Positions 1 through 7,614 of a stretch of DNA of 17,996 nt are shown here, piece after piece. Position 1 is the first letter of the stretch, and every line of letters begins with the position of its first letter. The position numbers were made by a program, and so were the translations under genes. The notes beneath the pieces are model-generated. The model did no database searches, had not been told where the DNA came from, and was given only the letters and a program-made list of their open reading frames with translations. Source of the DNA: JANQRV01 sp964533785 (GTDB taxonomy: Bacteria > Bacteroidota > Bacteroidia > Chitinophagales > Saprospiraceae); NCBI GenBank assembly GCA_964533785.1, contig CAZHNG010000114.1:1-17996 (forward strand). The letters run 5' to 3'.

Positions 1-2415
1 GTGCTTGATGTGATTAAAATACTTGGAAGTTATTACGAGAGCGGGGAAAAGTTCGCTGTTGTTTTTTCTGCGTTTGGAGGTGTAACCGATGGCTTAATAA
101 AAATGAGCAAAAAAGCGGCTAAAGGAGATGCTTCTTACCAGGAGCTTTTTGAAGGTTTCCACATCCGGCATTTAGAAGCAGCCCAAATTTTAACGGAAAA
201 AAACCACCCGATTTTAGAAGAGTTGAAAAATAACCATGAGGTCTTAAAAAATCTTCTCCATGGTATTTTCCTGGTGCGAGAGGCTTCACCGAGAACCATT
301 GATTATGTGTTGAGTTTTGGTGAAAGGAATTCAGCGTTTATTATAAGCCATGCGTTAAAATTCCGTGGAATTAATGCTTCCTATCTTGATGCAAGAAGAG
401 TCATTAAAACAGATAAACGATTTGGGAATGCCAACGTAGAATTTGATCTGACTAATCAGGGGATCATTAATCATTTTTCTCAAGTAAATGATATACAGGT
501 AGTTACGGGCTTTATTGGAACTTCTGCCGGAGGTCTTACCACTACATTGGGTAGAGGAGGATCTGATTATACTGCATCCATTTTGGCTGCTGCATTGCAA
601 GCTACGGTAATAGAAATTTGGACAGATGTTAACGGCGTTTTGACTGCTGATCCCAGGAAAGTAAAAGACGCTTTTACTATTCCCAGAATGACTTATTCCG
701 AAGCGATGGAAATGTCTCATTTCGGAGCAAAAGTAATATATCCACCAACACTTCAACCTGCTCTTAAGCGGGGCATTCCAATTTACATCAAAAATACCTT
801 TAATCCATCTTTTCAGGGAACGTTGGTTTCCAATCAATCGGATGCCAATGGGAAAGCGGTAAAAGGAATTTCTTCCATAGACGATATTGCTTTGTTAACA
901 TTGCAGGGTAGTGCATTGTTTGGAGCTCCTGGAATGGCTGCCCGGCTTTTTTCGGCATTAGCAGAAAGTAAAATTAATGTGATCTTGATTACTCAGGGAT
1001 CTTCTGAGCATTCGATCAGTTTTGCCATTGCCCCAAAAAAAGCAGAACAGGCAAGAAAACTGGTAGAACAAGCTTTTGGATTAGAAATTTCTGCTGGTAG
1101 AGTAGACCCTGTAAAAGTAGAAGAGAATTTGTCCGTTATTGCCGTTATCGGAGAGAATATGCGTTATCAGCCTGGCATTGCGGGAAGGCTGTTTAAAAGT
1201 TTAGGCAAAAATGGGATCAATGCAGTTGCCATTGCGCAGGGTTCTTCGGAGTTAAATATTTCCGTTGTTATTGAAAGCCAAGATGAGACCAAAGCACTCA
1301 ATGCTTTGCACGAAGCCTTCTTTCTTTCTGAAGAAAAAGTTTTGCATTTGTTTATCGTTGGAGTTGGATTAATTGGGAGTACCTTATTAAAGCAGATTCA
1401 GCAAGAAGCACGAAAGTTGCTACATAACCAACATATACAACTAAAAGTTGTTGGTTTAGCAAACAGTAAAAAAATGTTGTTTAATAAAAAGGGCATAAAC
1501 CTTCAAAGCTGGGAGCAGCAGTTAGAAGAAAGTGAAGAAAAGATGGATATAGCCAATTTTATTAAAAAGATGAAAAAATTTAATCTGCTAAACAGTCTTT
1601 TTGTAGATAACACAGCGAGCGCATATATCGCCAATCACTATGACTATATTCTCGACAGCAGTATTTCAATATCTACGCCGAACAAAATTGCGGCATCTTC
1701 TTCTTATTCTAAATACATCAGATTAAAGAATATTGCTACCAGGAGAGGAGTACAATTTATGTATGAGACGAACGTAGGGGCGGGGCTACCTATTCTTTCT
1801 ACCATCCAGGACCTTGTCCGGAGTGGAGATAAGATCTTAAAAATCGAAGGGGTGCTTTCCGGTTCTTTGTCCTATATATTTAATACTTTTAACCAAGGAA
1901 AACGTTTTAAGTCAGCGCTTATTGATGCCATGGATGCCGGTTATACTGAACCAGATCCAAGAGTGGATTTAAGTGGTGAAGATGTGCGTAGGAAATTATT
2001 GATATTGGCCAGAGAAATGGGGTTATCCTTAGAGCCTCATGAAATTAATATCCAGTCATTTCTGCCCAAAGAAAGCTTTGAGGCGGAAACCATCGAAGCC
2101 TTTCTACAAAGTCTTGATAGCGTGGAGGAAAAATTTGAACAAGAACGGTATGAATTATTGAAAGACAAAAAACGATTAATTTTTATTGCTTCCGTAGATC
2201 ACCAACATAACGCCGTTGTGAAAATAGAATCTATCGGTCAGGAGCATCCCTTTTATACTTTAAGCGGAAGTGACAATATGATCGTCATAACATCAGAACG
2301 GTATCAGGATCGGCCTTTAGTTGTCAGAGGACCTGGGGCAGGAGCAGAAGTTACGGCGGCAGGCGTTTTTGCAGAAATTATCAAGATTGGACAAAAAAAC
2401 AGAATTACCTATTAA
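1..2415 (+). CDS. thrA: Bifunctional aspartokinase / homoserine dehydrogenase (5'-partial)
   Basis: Catalyses the first and third steps from aspartate to threonine: ATP-dependent phosphorylation of aspartate, and NAD(P)H reduction of aspartate semialdehyde to homoserine. The window opens inside the gene. The usual N-terminal KFGGTS motif (about 15-20 residues) is missing, and the GTG at base 1 is probably an internal Val codon. Numbering from base 1, kinase motifs are GRGGSDY (184-190) and IWTDVNGV (206-213). Two ACT-type repeats follow, each with a QGSSE(H/L)xIS signature (about 300-440), which in this family bind the feedback inhibitor threonine. The dehydrogenase part has the nucleotide-binding GVGLIG (454-459), then STPNK, NVGAGLP, and YTEPDPR...D661...K665, matching the catalytic Asp/Lys region. 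The visible 804 residues plus the missing start match the roughly 820-residue E. coli ThrA. It ends 2 bp before thrB, so it is the first visible gene of a thrABC operon. Any attenuator or promoter lies outside the window. Confidence 0.96.
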   Translation: MLDVIKILGSYYESGEKFAVVFSAFGGVTDGLIKMSKKAAKGDASYQELFEGFHIRHLEAAQILTEKNHPILEELKNNHEVLKNLLHGIFLVREASPRTIDYVLSFGERNSAFIISHALKFRGINASYLDARRVIKTDKRFGNANVEFDLTNQGIINHFSQVNDIQVVTGFIGTSAGGLTTTLGRGGSDYTASILAAALQATVIEIWTDVNGVLTADPRKVKDAFTIPRMTYSEAMEMSHFGAKVIYPPTLQPALKRGIPIYIKNTFNPSFQGTLVSNQSDANGKAVKGISSIDDIALLTLQGSALFGAPGMAARLFSALAESKINVILITQGSSEHSISFAIAPKKAEQARKLVEQAFGLEISAGRVDPVKVEENLSVIAVIGENMRYQPGIAGRLFKSLGKNGINAVAIAQGSSELNISVVIESQDETKALNALHEAFFLSEEKVLHLFIVGVGLIGSTLLKQIQQEARKLLHNQHIQLKVVGLANSKKMLFNKKGINLQSWEQQLEESEEKMDIANFIKKMKKFNLLNSLFVDNTASAYIANHYDYILDSSISISTPNKIAASSSYSKYIRLKNIATRRGVQFMYETNVGAGLPILSTIQDLVRSGDKILKIEGVLSGSLSYIFNTFNQGKRFKSALIDAMDAGYTEPDPRVDLSGEDVRRKLLILAREMGLSLEPHEINIQSFLPKESFEAETIEAFLQSLDSVEEKFEQERYELLKDKKRLIFIASVDHQHNAVVKIESIGQEHPFYTLSGSDNMIVITSERYQDRPLVVRGPGAGAEVTAAGVFAEIIKIGQKNRITY

Positions 2416-2417
2416 CA

Positions 2418-3347
2418 ATGGACACAAGGATAAAAATATTCGCACCGGCAACAGTCGCTAATGTTGCTTGCGGCTATGATATATTGGGGCTTGCATTAGA
2501 AAAACCCGGAGATGAAATAATTGCCCGGCTATCCGACAAGCCTGGCTTAAGGATAACAAAAATTACTGGCGCAAAAGGACGGCTTCCATTTGCTGTCGAT
2601 AAGAATACGGCTGGAGTAGGGGCCCTCAAGTTGATGGAATACCTTGGGTATAAAGGCGGAATAGAATTAGAGATACACAAGAAAATGCCGTTTGGCAGTG
2701 GTTTGGGATCAAGTGCGGCTAGTGCTGTAGCAGGCGTAATGGCTGTCAATGAATTATTAAAGCGGCCTCTTACCAAAAGAGAACTTTTACCCTTTGCTGT
2801 AGCGGGAGAACAATCGGCGGATGGTGCTTATCATGCGGACAATGTAGCTCCTTCTTTGATTGGTGGAATTGTGTTAATTCGGGATAATGCAACACTAGAT
2901 ATCCATCAGCTTGCATTACCTGAGGGTTTGATTGTAGTGGTCGTATATCCTCATATTGAGATATTGACCCGAACAGCAAGAGAAGTGTTGTCAGAAAAAA
3001 TCACCCTAAAGCAACACATACAGCAAAGCGGTAACCTTGCTAGTCTGGTGGTTGGTCTGTATAACTCAGACTTTGATTTGATACGGCGGTCCCTGAAGGA
3101 CGTCGTCATCGAGCCGCAAAGGGCAAAATTAATCCCTTCATTTGATGCTGTTAAACAAAAAGCCCTTGAGAAAGGAGCGTTGGGTTGCAGCATTTCTGGT
3201 GCCGGCCCTTCGATTTTCGCCATTTGTAACAATACCCGTATTGCCGAAAATGTAGGCAAGGCAGTGAGTAGTGTTTTTACGGAGCAGGGTATCGAAAGCG
3301 ATATATTTATTTCAAAAATAAACACAGAAGGAGCTATAAAATTTTAA
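2418..3347 (+). CDS. thrB: Homoserine kinase
   Basis: GHMP-family kinase that phosphorylates homoserine to O-phosphohomoserine, the substrate of ThrC; cytoplasmic. The 309-residue length is close to the 310 of E. coli ThrB. The N-terminus has the family motif APATVANVACGYDILGLAL. The ATP-binding loop PFGSGLGSSAAS begins at residue 91, and the C-terminal GHMP motif SISGAGPS is at 258-265. The ATG at 2418 lies 2 bp after the thrA stop and there is no Shine-Dalgarno sequence, which is usual for this phylum. The gene is sandwiched between thrA and thrC with 2-bp gaps on each side, so translation is probably coupled and transcription shared. Nothing is truncated or unusual. Confidence 0.96.
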   Translation: MDTRIKIFAPATVANVACGYDILGLALEKPGDEIIARLSDKPGLRITKITGAKGRLPFAVDKNTAGVGALKLMEYLGYKGGIELEIHKKMPFGSGLGSSAASAVAGVMAVNELLKRPLTKRELLPFAVAGEQSADGAYHADNVAPSLIGGIVLIRDNATLDIHQLALPEGLIVVVVYPHIEILTRTAREVLSEKITLKQHIQQSGNLASLVVGLYNSDFDLIRRSLKDVVIEPQRAKLIPSFDAVKQKALEKGALGCSISGAGPSIFAICNNTRIAENVGKAVSSVFTEQGIESDIFISKINTEGAIKF

Positions 3348-3349
3348 CC

Positions 3350-4684
3350 ATGCAATTATACAGCACAAATAATCCAGAAAATATTGTTTCATTAAAGGAA
3401 GCTGTATTAAAAGGTCTTCCCAAAGATAACGGACTTTATCTGCCTGTGTCAATTCCACGGCTTCATTCTTCTTTTTATAATCATATAGCTGAGTATTCTT
3501 TTTCGGACTTATCATACGAGCTGTCTAAATCTTTATTTCAAGGCTTTATACCAGAAAAAGAGTTGTATAGGATCGTTTACGATGCAATTAATTTTCCAGC
3601 TCCGTTAGTGAAAATCAAGGATAATATCTATATTTTGGAGTTGTTTCACGGTCCATCCTTGGCTTTTAAAGACTTCGGAGCCAGGTTCATGGCGCAACTG
3701 ATGAGTTATTTTAATAGAGGGGAGAAGCGTGAATTAGTTGTTTTAGTGGCCACTTCCGGAGACACAGGAGGTGCTGTAGCTGCTGGATTTCATAATATCC
3801 CTGGCGTTAGGGTAGTGATACTTTTTCCTTCTGGCCGGGTAAGCAAACTACAAGAACTGCAATTAACAACTTGGGGTGGTAATATTCAAACTTTGGAAGT
3901 AGATGGCTCTTTTGATGATTGCCAGGCTTTAGTAAAAAAGGCCTTTTTGGATGAAGATTTATCAAAAAAGATCAGGTTGACTTCTGCAAATTCCATAAAT
4001 ATTGCACGTCTAATTCCTCAGTCTTTTTATTATTTCGAAGGATATAAGCAATTATTGGCGGATTATGCGGAAAAGAAACCTCCGGTTTTTGTAGTTCCAA
4101 GTGGCAATTTTGGCAATTTAACCGCTGGTGTTATGGCAATGAAAATGGGGCTGCCGGTAGAATATTTTCTTGCAGCAACAAACATAAATGACACTGTCCC
4201 CATGTACCTTTCTTTAGGGGTCTATCGATCAAAAAGATCCCTAGCAACCTTGTCAAACGCTATGGACGTTGGAGCCCCTTCTAATTTCAGGCGACTAGAA
4301 GCCCTTTTTAAGGGAGACTCAAAAGGTTCCACGTGGAACAATATGCGCAAAGCTATAAAAGGATATGCGTATTCAGATCGCCAGGTAAAGGATGCAATAA
4401 GGAGGGTGTCGACTCGAATGGGGTATGCTCTTGATCCTCATACTGCCGTCGGGTTGCTGGCTGCAGAGCAAGAGTTGGCTATAAAAAAGGAAGAGCTAGG
4501 CCCATTAGTGGTGCTAGGGACGGCTCATCCTGTCAAGTTTTTAAATAAAACAAGTGGTTTCTATAGCGGAAAAGTAGGGGTGCCGGAAGAGGTTTTGCGC
4601 CTTGAGGCCTTAGAGCCAAATAAGGCCCGGATGTCCTCGAGCTTTACGGTTTTTAAGAACTGGCTGCTTAAATACATGACATAG
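3350..4684 (+). CDS. thrC: Threonine synthase
   Basis: PLP-dependent beta/gamma-replacement enzyme that converts O-phosphohomoserine to threonine. The N-terminal half carries ThrC signatures: YSTNNPEN at the start, LPKDNGLYLP, and HGPSLAFKDFGARF, in which K107 is the PLP-binding lysine (the same number as in E. coli ThrC). Further family motifs are ATSGDTGGAVAAGF, SANSINIARLIPQ and VPSGNFGNLTAGVMA, then LDPHTAVG and GTAHPVKF near the C-terminus. The length of 444 residues is normal. The ATG at 3350 is 2 bp after thrB, giving a compact thrABC order. Codons 326-331 (Gly-Ser-Thr-Trp-Asn-Asn) are written by a parS-like palindrome, so this part of the protein appears shaped by a DNA site. The segment lies in a variable region between the PSN and DPHTAVG motifs, where sequence change is probably tolerated. 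Confidence 0.96.
   Translation: MQLYSTNNPENIVSLKEAVLKGLPKDNGLYLPVSIPRLHSSFYNHIAEYSFSDLSYELSKSLFQGFIPEKELYRIVYDAINFPAPLVKIKDNIYILELFHGPSLAFKDFGARFMAQLMSYFNRGEKRELVVLVATSGDTGGAVAAGFHNIPGVRVVILFPSGRVSKLQELQLTTWGGNIQTLEVDGSFDDCQALVKKAFLDEDLSKKIRLTSANSINIARLIPQSFYYFEGYKQLLADYAEKKPPVFVVPSGNFGNLTAGVMAMKMGLPVEYFLAATNINDTVPMYLSLGVYRSKRSLATLSNAMDVGAPSNFRRLEALFKGDSKGSTWNNMRKAIKGYAYSDRQVKDAIRRVSTRMGYALDPHTAVGLLAAEQELAIKKEELGPLVVLGTAHPVKFLNKTSGFYSGKVGVPEEVLRLEALEPNKARMSSSFTVFKNWLLKYMT
4325..4340. promoter_or_regulatory. parS-like ParB-binding site inside thrC
   Basis: GGTTCCACGTGGAACA matches the bacterial parS consensus TGTTNCACGTGNAACA at every base except the first. Its central 14 bases (4326-4339) form a perfect palindrome. 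It sits in frame within thrC codons 326-331. ParB nucleates on such sites to load the chromosome segregation complex. The second copy at 4721 makes chance unlikely. Confidence 0.8.
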
Positions 4685-4720
4685 AGTTTGGTTTGAGTGT
4701 TCTTGGGATTCCGGAGGTAA

Positions 4721-4736
4721 TGTTTCACGTGGAACA
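4721..4736. promoter_or_regulatory. parS-like ParB-binding site downstream of thrC
   Basis: TGTTTCACGTGGAACA matches parS consensus TGTTNCACGTGNAACA at all specified bases. The symmetry extends to 20 bp (4719-4738) with one mismatched pair. It lies 36 bp after the thrC stop codon, 396 bp from the copy inside thrC. Known parS sites cluster near chromosomal origins. Confidence 0.85.
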
Positions 4737-4930
4737 TTTTCTTTTCTTTGCTTTTATTGAAGGCTATTCGCTCCACTAAGTATGGTGTTGTTTTTAATCG
4801 TGAGCTTGTTTGGCTTGAGAAAAGTTGTCCTTAGGGATAAAAAAGTGGAGTAGGAGAGGGGTGGTAAATAGGCAAAACCATTCATTGGTAGTTCACACGC
4901 AAATCAATCGCCTTCAATCTCATGCAGTCT

Positions 4931-5004
4931 GGTGCCCCGCCTGCCGTGGCCGCCAGTCCGCTTACCGCCTGACGACCCTGCCAACGGCTGGCAGTAAAGG
5001 CAGG
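4931..5004. repeat. GC-rich palindromic patch in the thrC-mvaD gap
   Basis: About 70% G+C by hand count in an otherwise AT-rich intergenic region. It contains two copies of CCGCCTG (4937-4943 and 4965-4971) and a hairpin CTGCCA / TGGCAG (4978-4983 with 4989-4994, 5-nt loop). An outer CCCTGCC also pairs with GGCAGGG (about 4976-4982 with 4998-5004). The composition and short inverted repeats resemble a dispersed intergenic repeat, but family membership cannot be shown from one copy. The rest of the 424-bp gap 4685-5108 shows no convincing gene. Confidence 0.4.
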
Positions 5005-5032
5005 GAGCATTTGGGATCTGCTCTTTTATTTG
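5002..5032 (+). terminator. Weak terminator-like hairpin before mvaD
   Basis: GAGCA (5005-5009) pairs with TGCTC (5019-5023), extendable by a few G-U/A-U pairs, and is followed by TTTTATTTG. The stem is short and the T-run is broken, so this is only a candidate terminator for transcription arriving from thrC. Confidence 0.2.
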
Positions 5033-5108
5033 TTTGGCGGAAGTACTTTACCGCGTGAGATCCGTGATGCAGCTGTACGTAAATCTCTTTATAAAAACAT
5101 TCTGTAAA

Positions 5109-6203
5109 ATGATAGATTATAATAATCCTGATTTATTATTGTCGGGTGATCAAATAATTGATGATGGATCGGTTACCTGGCTAAGTCCGTCTAATCTCGC
5201 ATTGGTCAAATATTGGGGGAAACACGGTAACCAACTCCCCCAAAATCCATCCGTCAGCCTGACTTTAACCAATGCCTTTTCTGAAACTACCATTGCTTAT
5301 CAGCGAAAAGGAGGCATCAGTCATGGGGTCAATATGTCGTTTGTTTTTGAAGGGAAACCCAATCGGGCGTTTGGAGAAAGGATTAAAAAGTATTTACAGG
5401 GACTATTACCGATATTCCCGTTCTTGAGGCAATTGGATTTGGCCATTTCGTCTACTAATTCATTCCCGCATTCTTCTGGAATTGCTTCTTCTGCTTCCTC
5501 AATGAGTGCTTTGGCACTTTGCTTATGTTCTATCGAGCATTCGTTTTTCGGAACCCTCGCTGATGAGGCAACGTTTTTGCGTAAGGCTTCCTTTGTTGCT
5601 CGTCTTGGCTCAGGAAGTGCTTCCCGGTCGGTTTATCCTTACGCAGCAATGTGGGGTGCATTTAAACCTGCTCCAGAGTCTACCGACTACTATGCTATTC
5701 CGATGGAACAGGAATTACACGCTGTTTTCAAAAGTTTTCACAATGATATTTTGATTGTAAGTTCGGCAAAAAAAGCTGTTTCAAGTAGTGCAGGACACCA
5801 GTTGATGGAAGGAAACCTTTTTGCTGAGAGTCGTTACGAGCAAGCTAAGAAACATCTCACACAAATTTTACCTGCACTAAAAAGTGGTGATGTGGAAACT
5901 ATGGGAGAAATTACCGAACTAGAAGCCTTATCTCTCCATGCGCTGATGATGACGTCAAACTATACATTAATACACCCCAATAGCCTGCAAATTATCGAAA
6001 AAGTACGACAGTTGAGAAGAAGTGAAAAAATACCCCTTTATTTTAGCCTTGATGCAGGGCCGAATATCCATTTACTGTATCCTAGGTCATTTGAAAAAAT
6101 GATCTATGGTTTCATTGAAAGCGAATTGCTTCAGTTTTGTGAAGAAAAGAAATGGTTGAAAGATAGAGTAGGTGATGGGCCACTTGAAAAAATAAACAAA
6201 TAA
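5109..6203 (+). CDS. mvaD: Diphosphomevalonate decarboxylase
   Basis: Final dedicated enzyme of the mevalonate pathway: ATP-dependent decarboxylation of mevalonate 5-diphosphate to isopentenyl diphosphate; cytoplasmic GHMP-fold kinase. Motifs, numbered from the ATG at 5109 (364 aa): SPSNLALVKYWGK (26-38), the phosphate-binding loop HSSGIASSAS (121-130), RLGSGSASRS, and SLDAGPN, in which D315 matches the catalytic Asp of the family. The frame stays open back to 5034, but the added N-terminal residues look unlike the family. Homologues start about 20-25 residues before the SPSN motif, so 5109 is preferred. No Shine-Dalgarno sequence is visible at either start. No other mevalonate genes are in the window, so the pathway is presumably scattered. 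The next gene begins 115 bp downstream and has its own promoter candidate. Confidence 0.92.
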   Translation: MIDYNNPDLLLSGDQIIDDGSVTWLSPSNLALVKYWGKHGNQLPQNPSVSLTLTNAFSETTIAYQRKGGISHGVNMSFVFEGKPNRAFGERIKKYLQGLLPIFPFLRQLDLAISSTNSFPHSSGIASSASSMSALALCLCSIEHSFFGTLADEATFLRKASFVARLGSGSASRSVYPYAAMWGAFKPAPESTDYYAIPMEQELHAVFKSFHNDILIVSSAKKAVSSSAGHQLMEGNLFAESRYEQAKKHLTQILPALKSGDVETMGEITELEALSLHALMMTSNYTLIHPNSLQIIEKVRQLRRSEKIPLYFSLDAGPNIHLLYPRSFEKMIYGFIESELLQFCEEKKWLKDRVGDGPLEKINK

Positions 6204-6221
6204 TTTGATGTTTGTTGAAAT

Positions 6222-6254
6222 GTTATTTTACATTGAACAGAACTCAATGTTAAC
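6222..6254. promoter_or_regulatory. Operator-like dyad upstream of the SPT-like gene
   Basis: ACATTGA (6230-6236) and TCAATGT (6244-6250) are perfect inverted repeats around a 7-nt centre. Outer GTTA (6222-6225) and TAAC (6251-6254) also pair if TTTT at 6226-6229 bulges out. The dyad lies about 20 bp upstream of the -7 candidate, overlapping where the -33 element should be, which suits a repressor operator. It could also be a weak hairpin at the end of mvaD. Confidence 0.35.
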
Positions 6255-6273
6255 TAAAAAAGGTTTAAGTTTT

Positions 6274-6281
6274 TATCTTTG
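6274..6281 (+). promoter_or_regulatory. Bacteroidota-type -7 promoter element
   Basis: TATCTTTG fits the phylum's TANNTTTG -7 consensus exactly and lies 37 bp upstream of the ATG at 6319. A clear TTTG -33 box is not seen at the right distance; TGTTAAC (6248-6254) is the nearest candidate. Confidence 0.5.
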
Positions 6282-6318
6282 ATGCATCAAATTTCATTAA
6301 TTGCAGAAAGCTAAGTTT

Positions 6319-7566
6319 ATGACTGATTTATTTCAACGTTTGTATACAGATCAAGGACCTTTGGGGCAATACTCCGAATTTTCTCATGGGTATTATACTT
6401 TCCCGAAACTCGAAGGAGAGTTAGGTAGCCGAATGAAATTTCAAGGAAAAGAGAAGGTGGTTTGGAGTGTGAATAACTACCTTGGTTTAGCCAACCAGCC
6501 GGAGATTCGCAAAGTGGATGCGGATGCCAGCCGGGATTGGGGGTTAGCTTATCCAATGGGATCCAGGATGATGTCTGGAGAAACTAATTTCCACGAAAAG
6601 CTAGAACAACAACTAGCAGAGTTTGTTGAAAAGGAAGAATCCATGTTGTTGAACTTTGGCTATCAAGGTATCATGTCTATTGTGGATGCTTTACTGACGC
6701 GACAAGATGTAGTAGTCTATGATAAAGATTGCCATGCTTGTATTTATGATGGTATAAGAATGCACATAGGAAAGCGGGTGCCGTTTGAACATAATGATAT
6801 TAGTAGTTTTGCGCGTCAAATTGAAAAAGCAAAACAATTCGCAGAAAAATCAGGTGGCGGTATTCTGGTAATTACCGAAGGCGTTTTTGGCATGCGGGGC
6901 GAACAAGGAATTCTAAAGGAAATCGTTGAATTTAAAGATCGATATGATTTTAGACTTCTTGTTGATGACGCGCATGGTTTCGGTACGTTGGGTGAGCGCG
7001 GCGCCGGGGCTGGGGAAGAACAAGGCGTTCAAGATCAGATTGATCTTTACTTTAGTACATTCGCCAAATCAATGGCAAGTATAGGGGCTTTTGTTGCCGG
7101 CGAAAAGGACATAATTAGATTTCTTAGGTACAACACCCGTTCTCAAATATTTGCCAAGTCCTTACCAATGCCTATTGTTATTGGAAATATTAAGCGATTG
7201 GAAATGTTAAGAACACGGCCGGAATTTAAAGAGAAACTTTGGCGCAATGTAAGAATGTTACAAGGTGGTTTAAAAGAAGCCGGATTTAATCTTGGTAATA
7301 CAAACAGTTGTGTAACCCCTGTATTTATGCGAGGTAATCCTGCTGAAGCTGCATTCCTGGTGAAGGATTTAAGAGAAAATTATAATATATTTTGTTCTAT
7401 CGTTGTATATCCCGTAATTCCGAAGGGAATGCTGCTTTTACGCTTAATTCCTACCGCTAGTCATACCGAAGAAGACATTCGGTTAACGATTGAAGCATTC
7501 AAAGGAATTTCAGAGAAACTCAAAAGCGGCCATTACGCAAAAAGTGCAGATAGTATTAAAAACTAA
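6319..7566 (+). CDS. Serine palmitoyltransferase / AONS-family PLP enzyme
   Basis: Alpha-oxoamine synthase (fold-type I PLP enzyme), which condenses an amino acid with an acyl-CoA. In Bacteroidota the closest familiar role is serine palmitoyltransferase, the first step of sphingolipid synthesis. Glycine C-acetyltransferase or 8-amino-7-oxononanoate synthase activity cannot be excluded by motif alone. Numbering from the ATG at 6319 (415 aa), motifs include NNYLGLANQPEI, GSRMMSGETNFHEKLE, VDDAHGFG (215-222; D217 and H219 at the cofactor), and FSTFAKSMASIGAF (245-258) with the Schiff-base lysine K250. The segment RYNTRSQIFAKSLPMP resembles the RHNARTYIF-type stretch of Bacteroides SPT. A TTG at 6301 would add six residues, but the ATG is more likely. 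It is preceded by a TANNTTTG element and followed 48 bp later by mfd. No biotin or threonine-catabolism gene is adjacent. Confidence 0.8.
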   Translation: MTDLFQRLYTDQGPLGQYSEFSHGYYTFPKLEGELGSRMKFQGKEKVVWSVNNYLGLANQPEIRKVDADASRDWGLAYPMGSRMMSGETNFHEKLEQQLAEFVEKEESMLLNFGYQGIMSIVDALLTRQDVVVYDKDCHACIYDGIRMHIGKRVPFEHNDISSFARQIEKAKQFAEKSGGGILVITEGVFGMRGEQGILKEIVEFKDRYDFRLLVDDAHGFGTLGERGAGAGEEQGVQDQIDLYFSTFAKSMASIGAFVAGEKDIIRFLRYNTRSQIFAKSLPMPIVIGNIKRLEMLRTRPEFKEKLWRNVRMLQGGLKEAGFNLGNTNSCVTPVFMRGNPAEAAFLVKDLRENYNIFCSIVVYPVIPKGMLLLRLIPTASHTEEDIRLTIEAFKGISEKLKSGHYAKSADSIKN

Positions 7567-7614
7567 AACAAACAAACAGGAAGACAATACCTAAATTGAG
7601 ACATAAAGTTTCCA

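Noticed and set aside
4561..4776. Minus-strand frame containing MFHVKH
   Set aside because: It is the other strand of the same parS site and overlaps the end of thrC; such frames are typical parS artefacts.
4720..4779. 19-codon reading frame starting MFHVEH just after GGAGG
   Set aside because: The first codons are simply the parS palindrome translated. The GGAGG is only 2 bp from the ATG, too close for a working ribosome-binding site, and the remaining peptide has no recognisable feature.
4825..5058. 77-codon frame between thrC and mvaD
   Set aside because: It covers the GC-rich palindromic patch, has no family resemblance, low-complexity composition and overlaps the upstream extension of mvaD.
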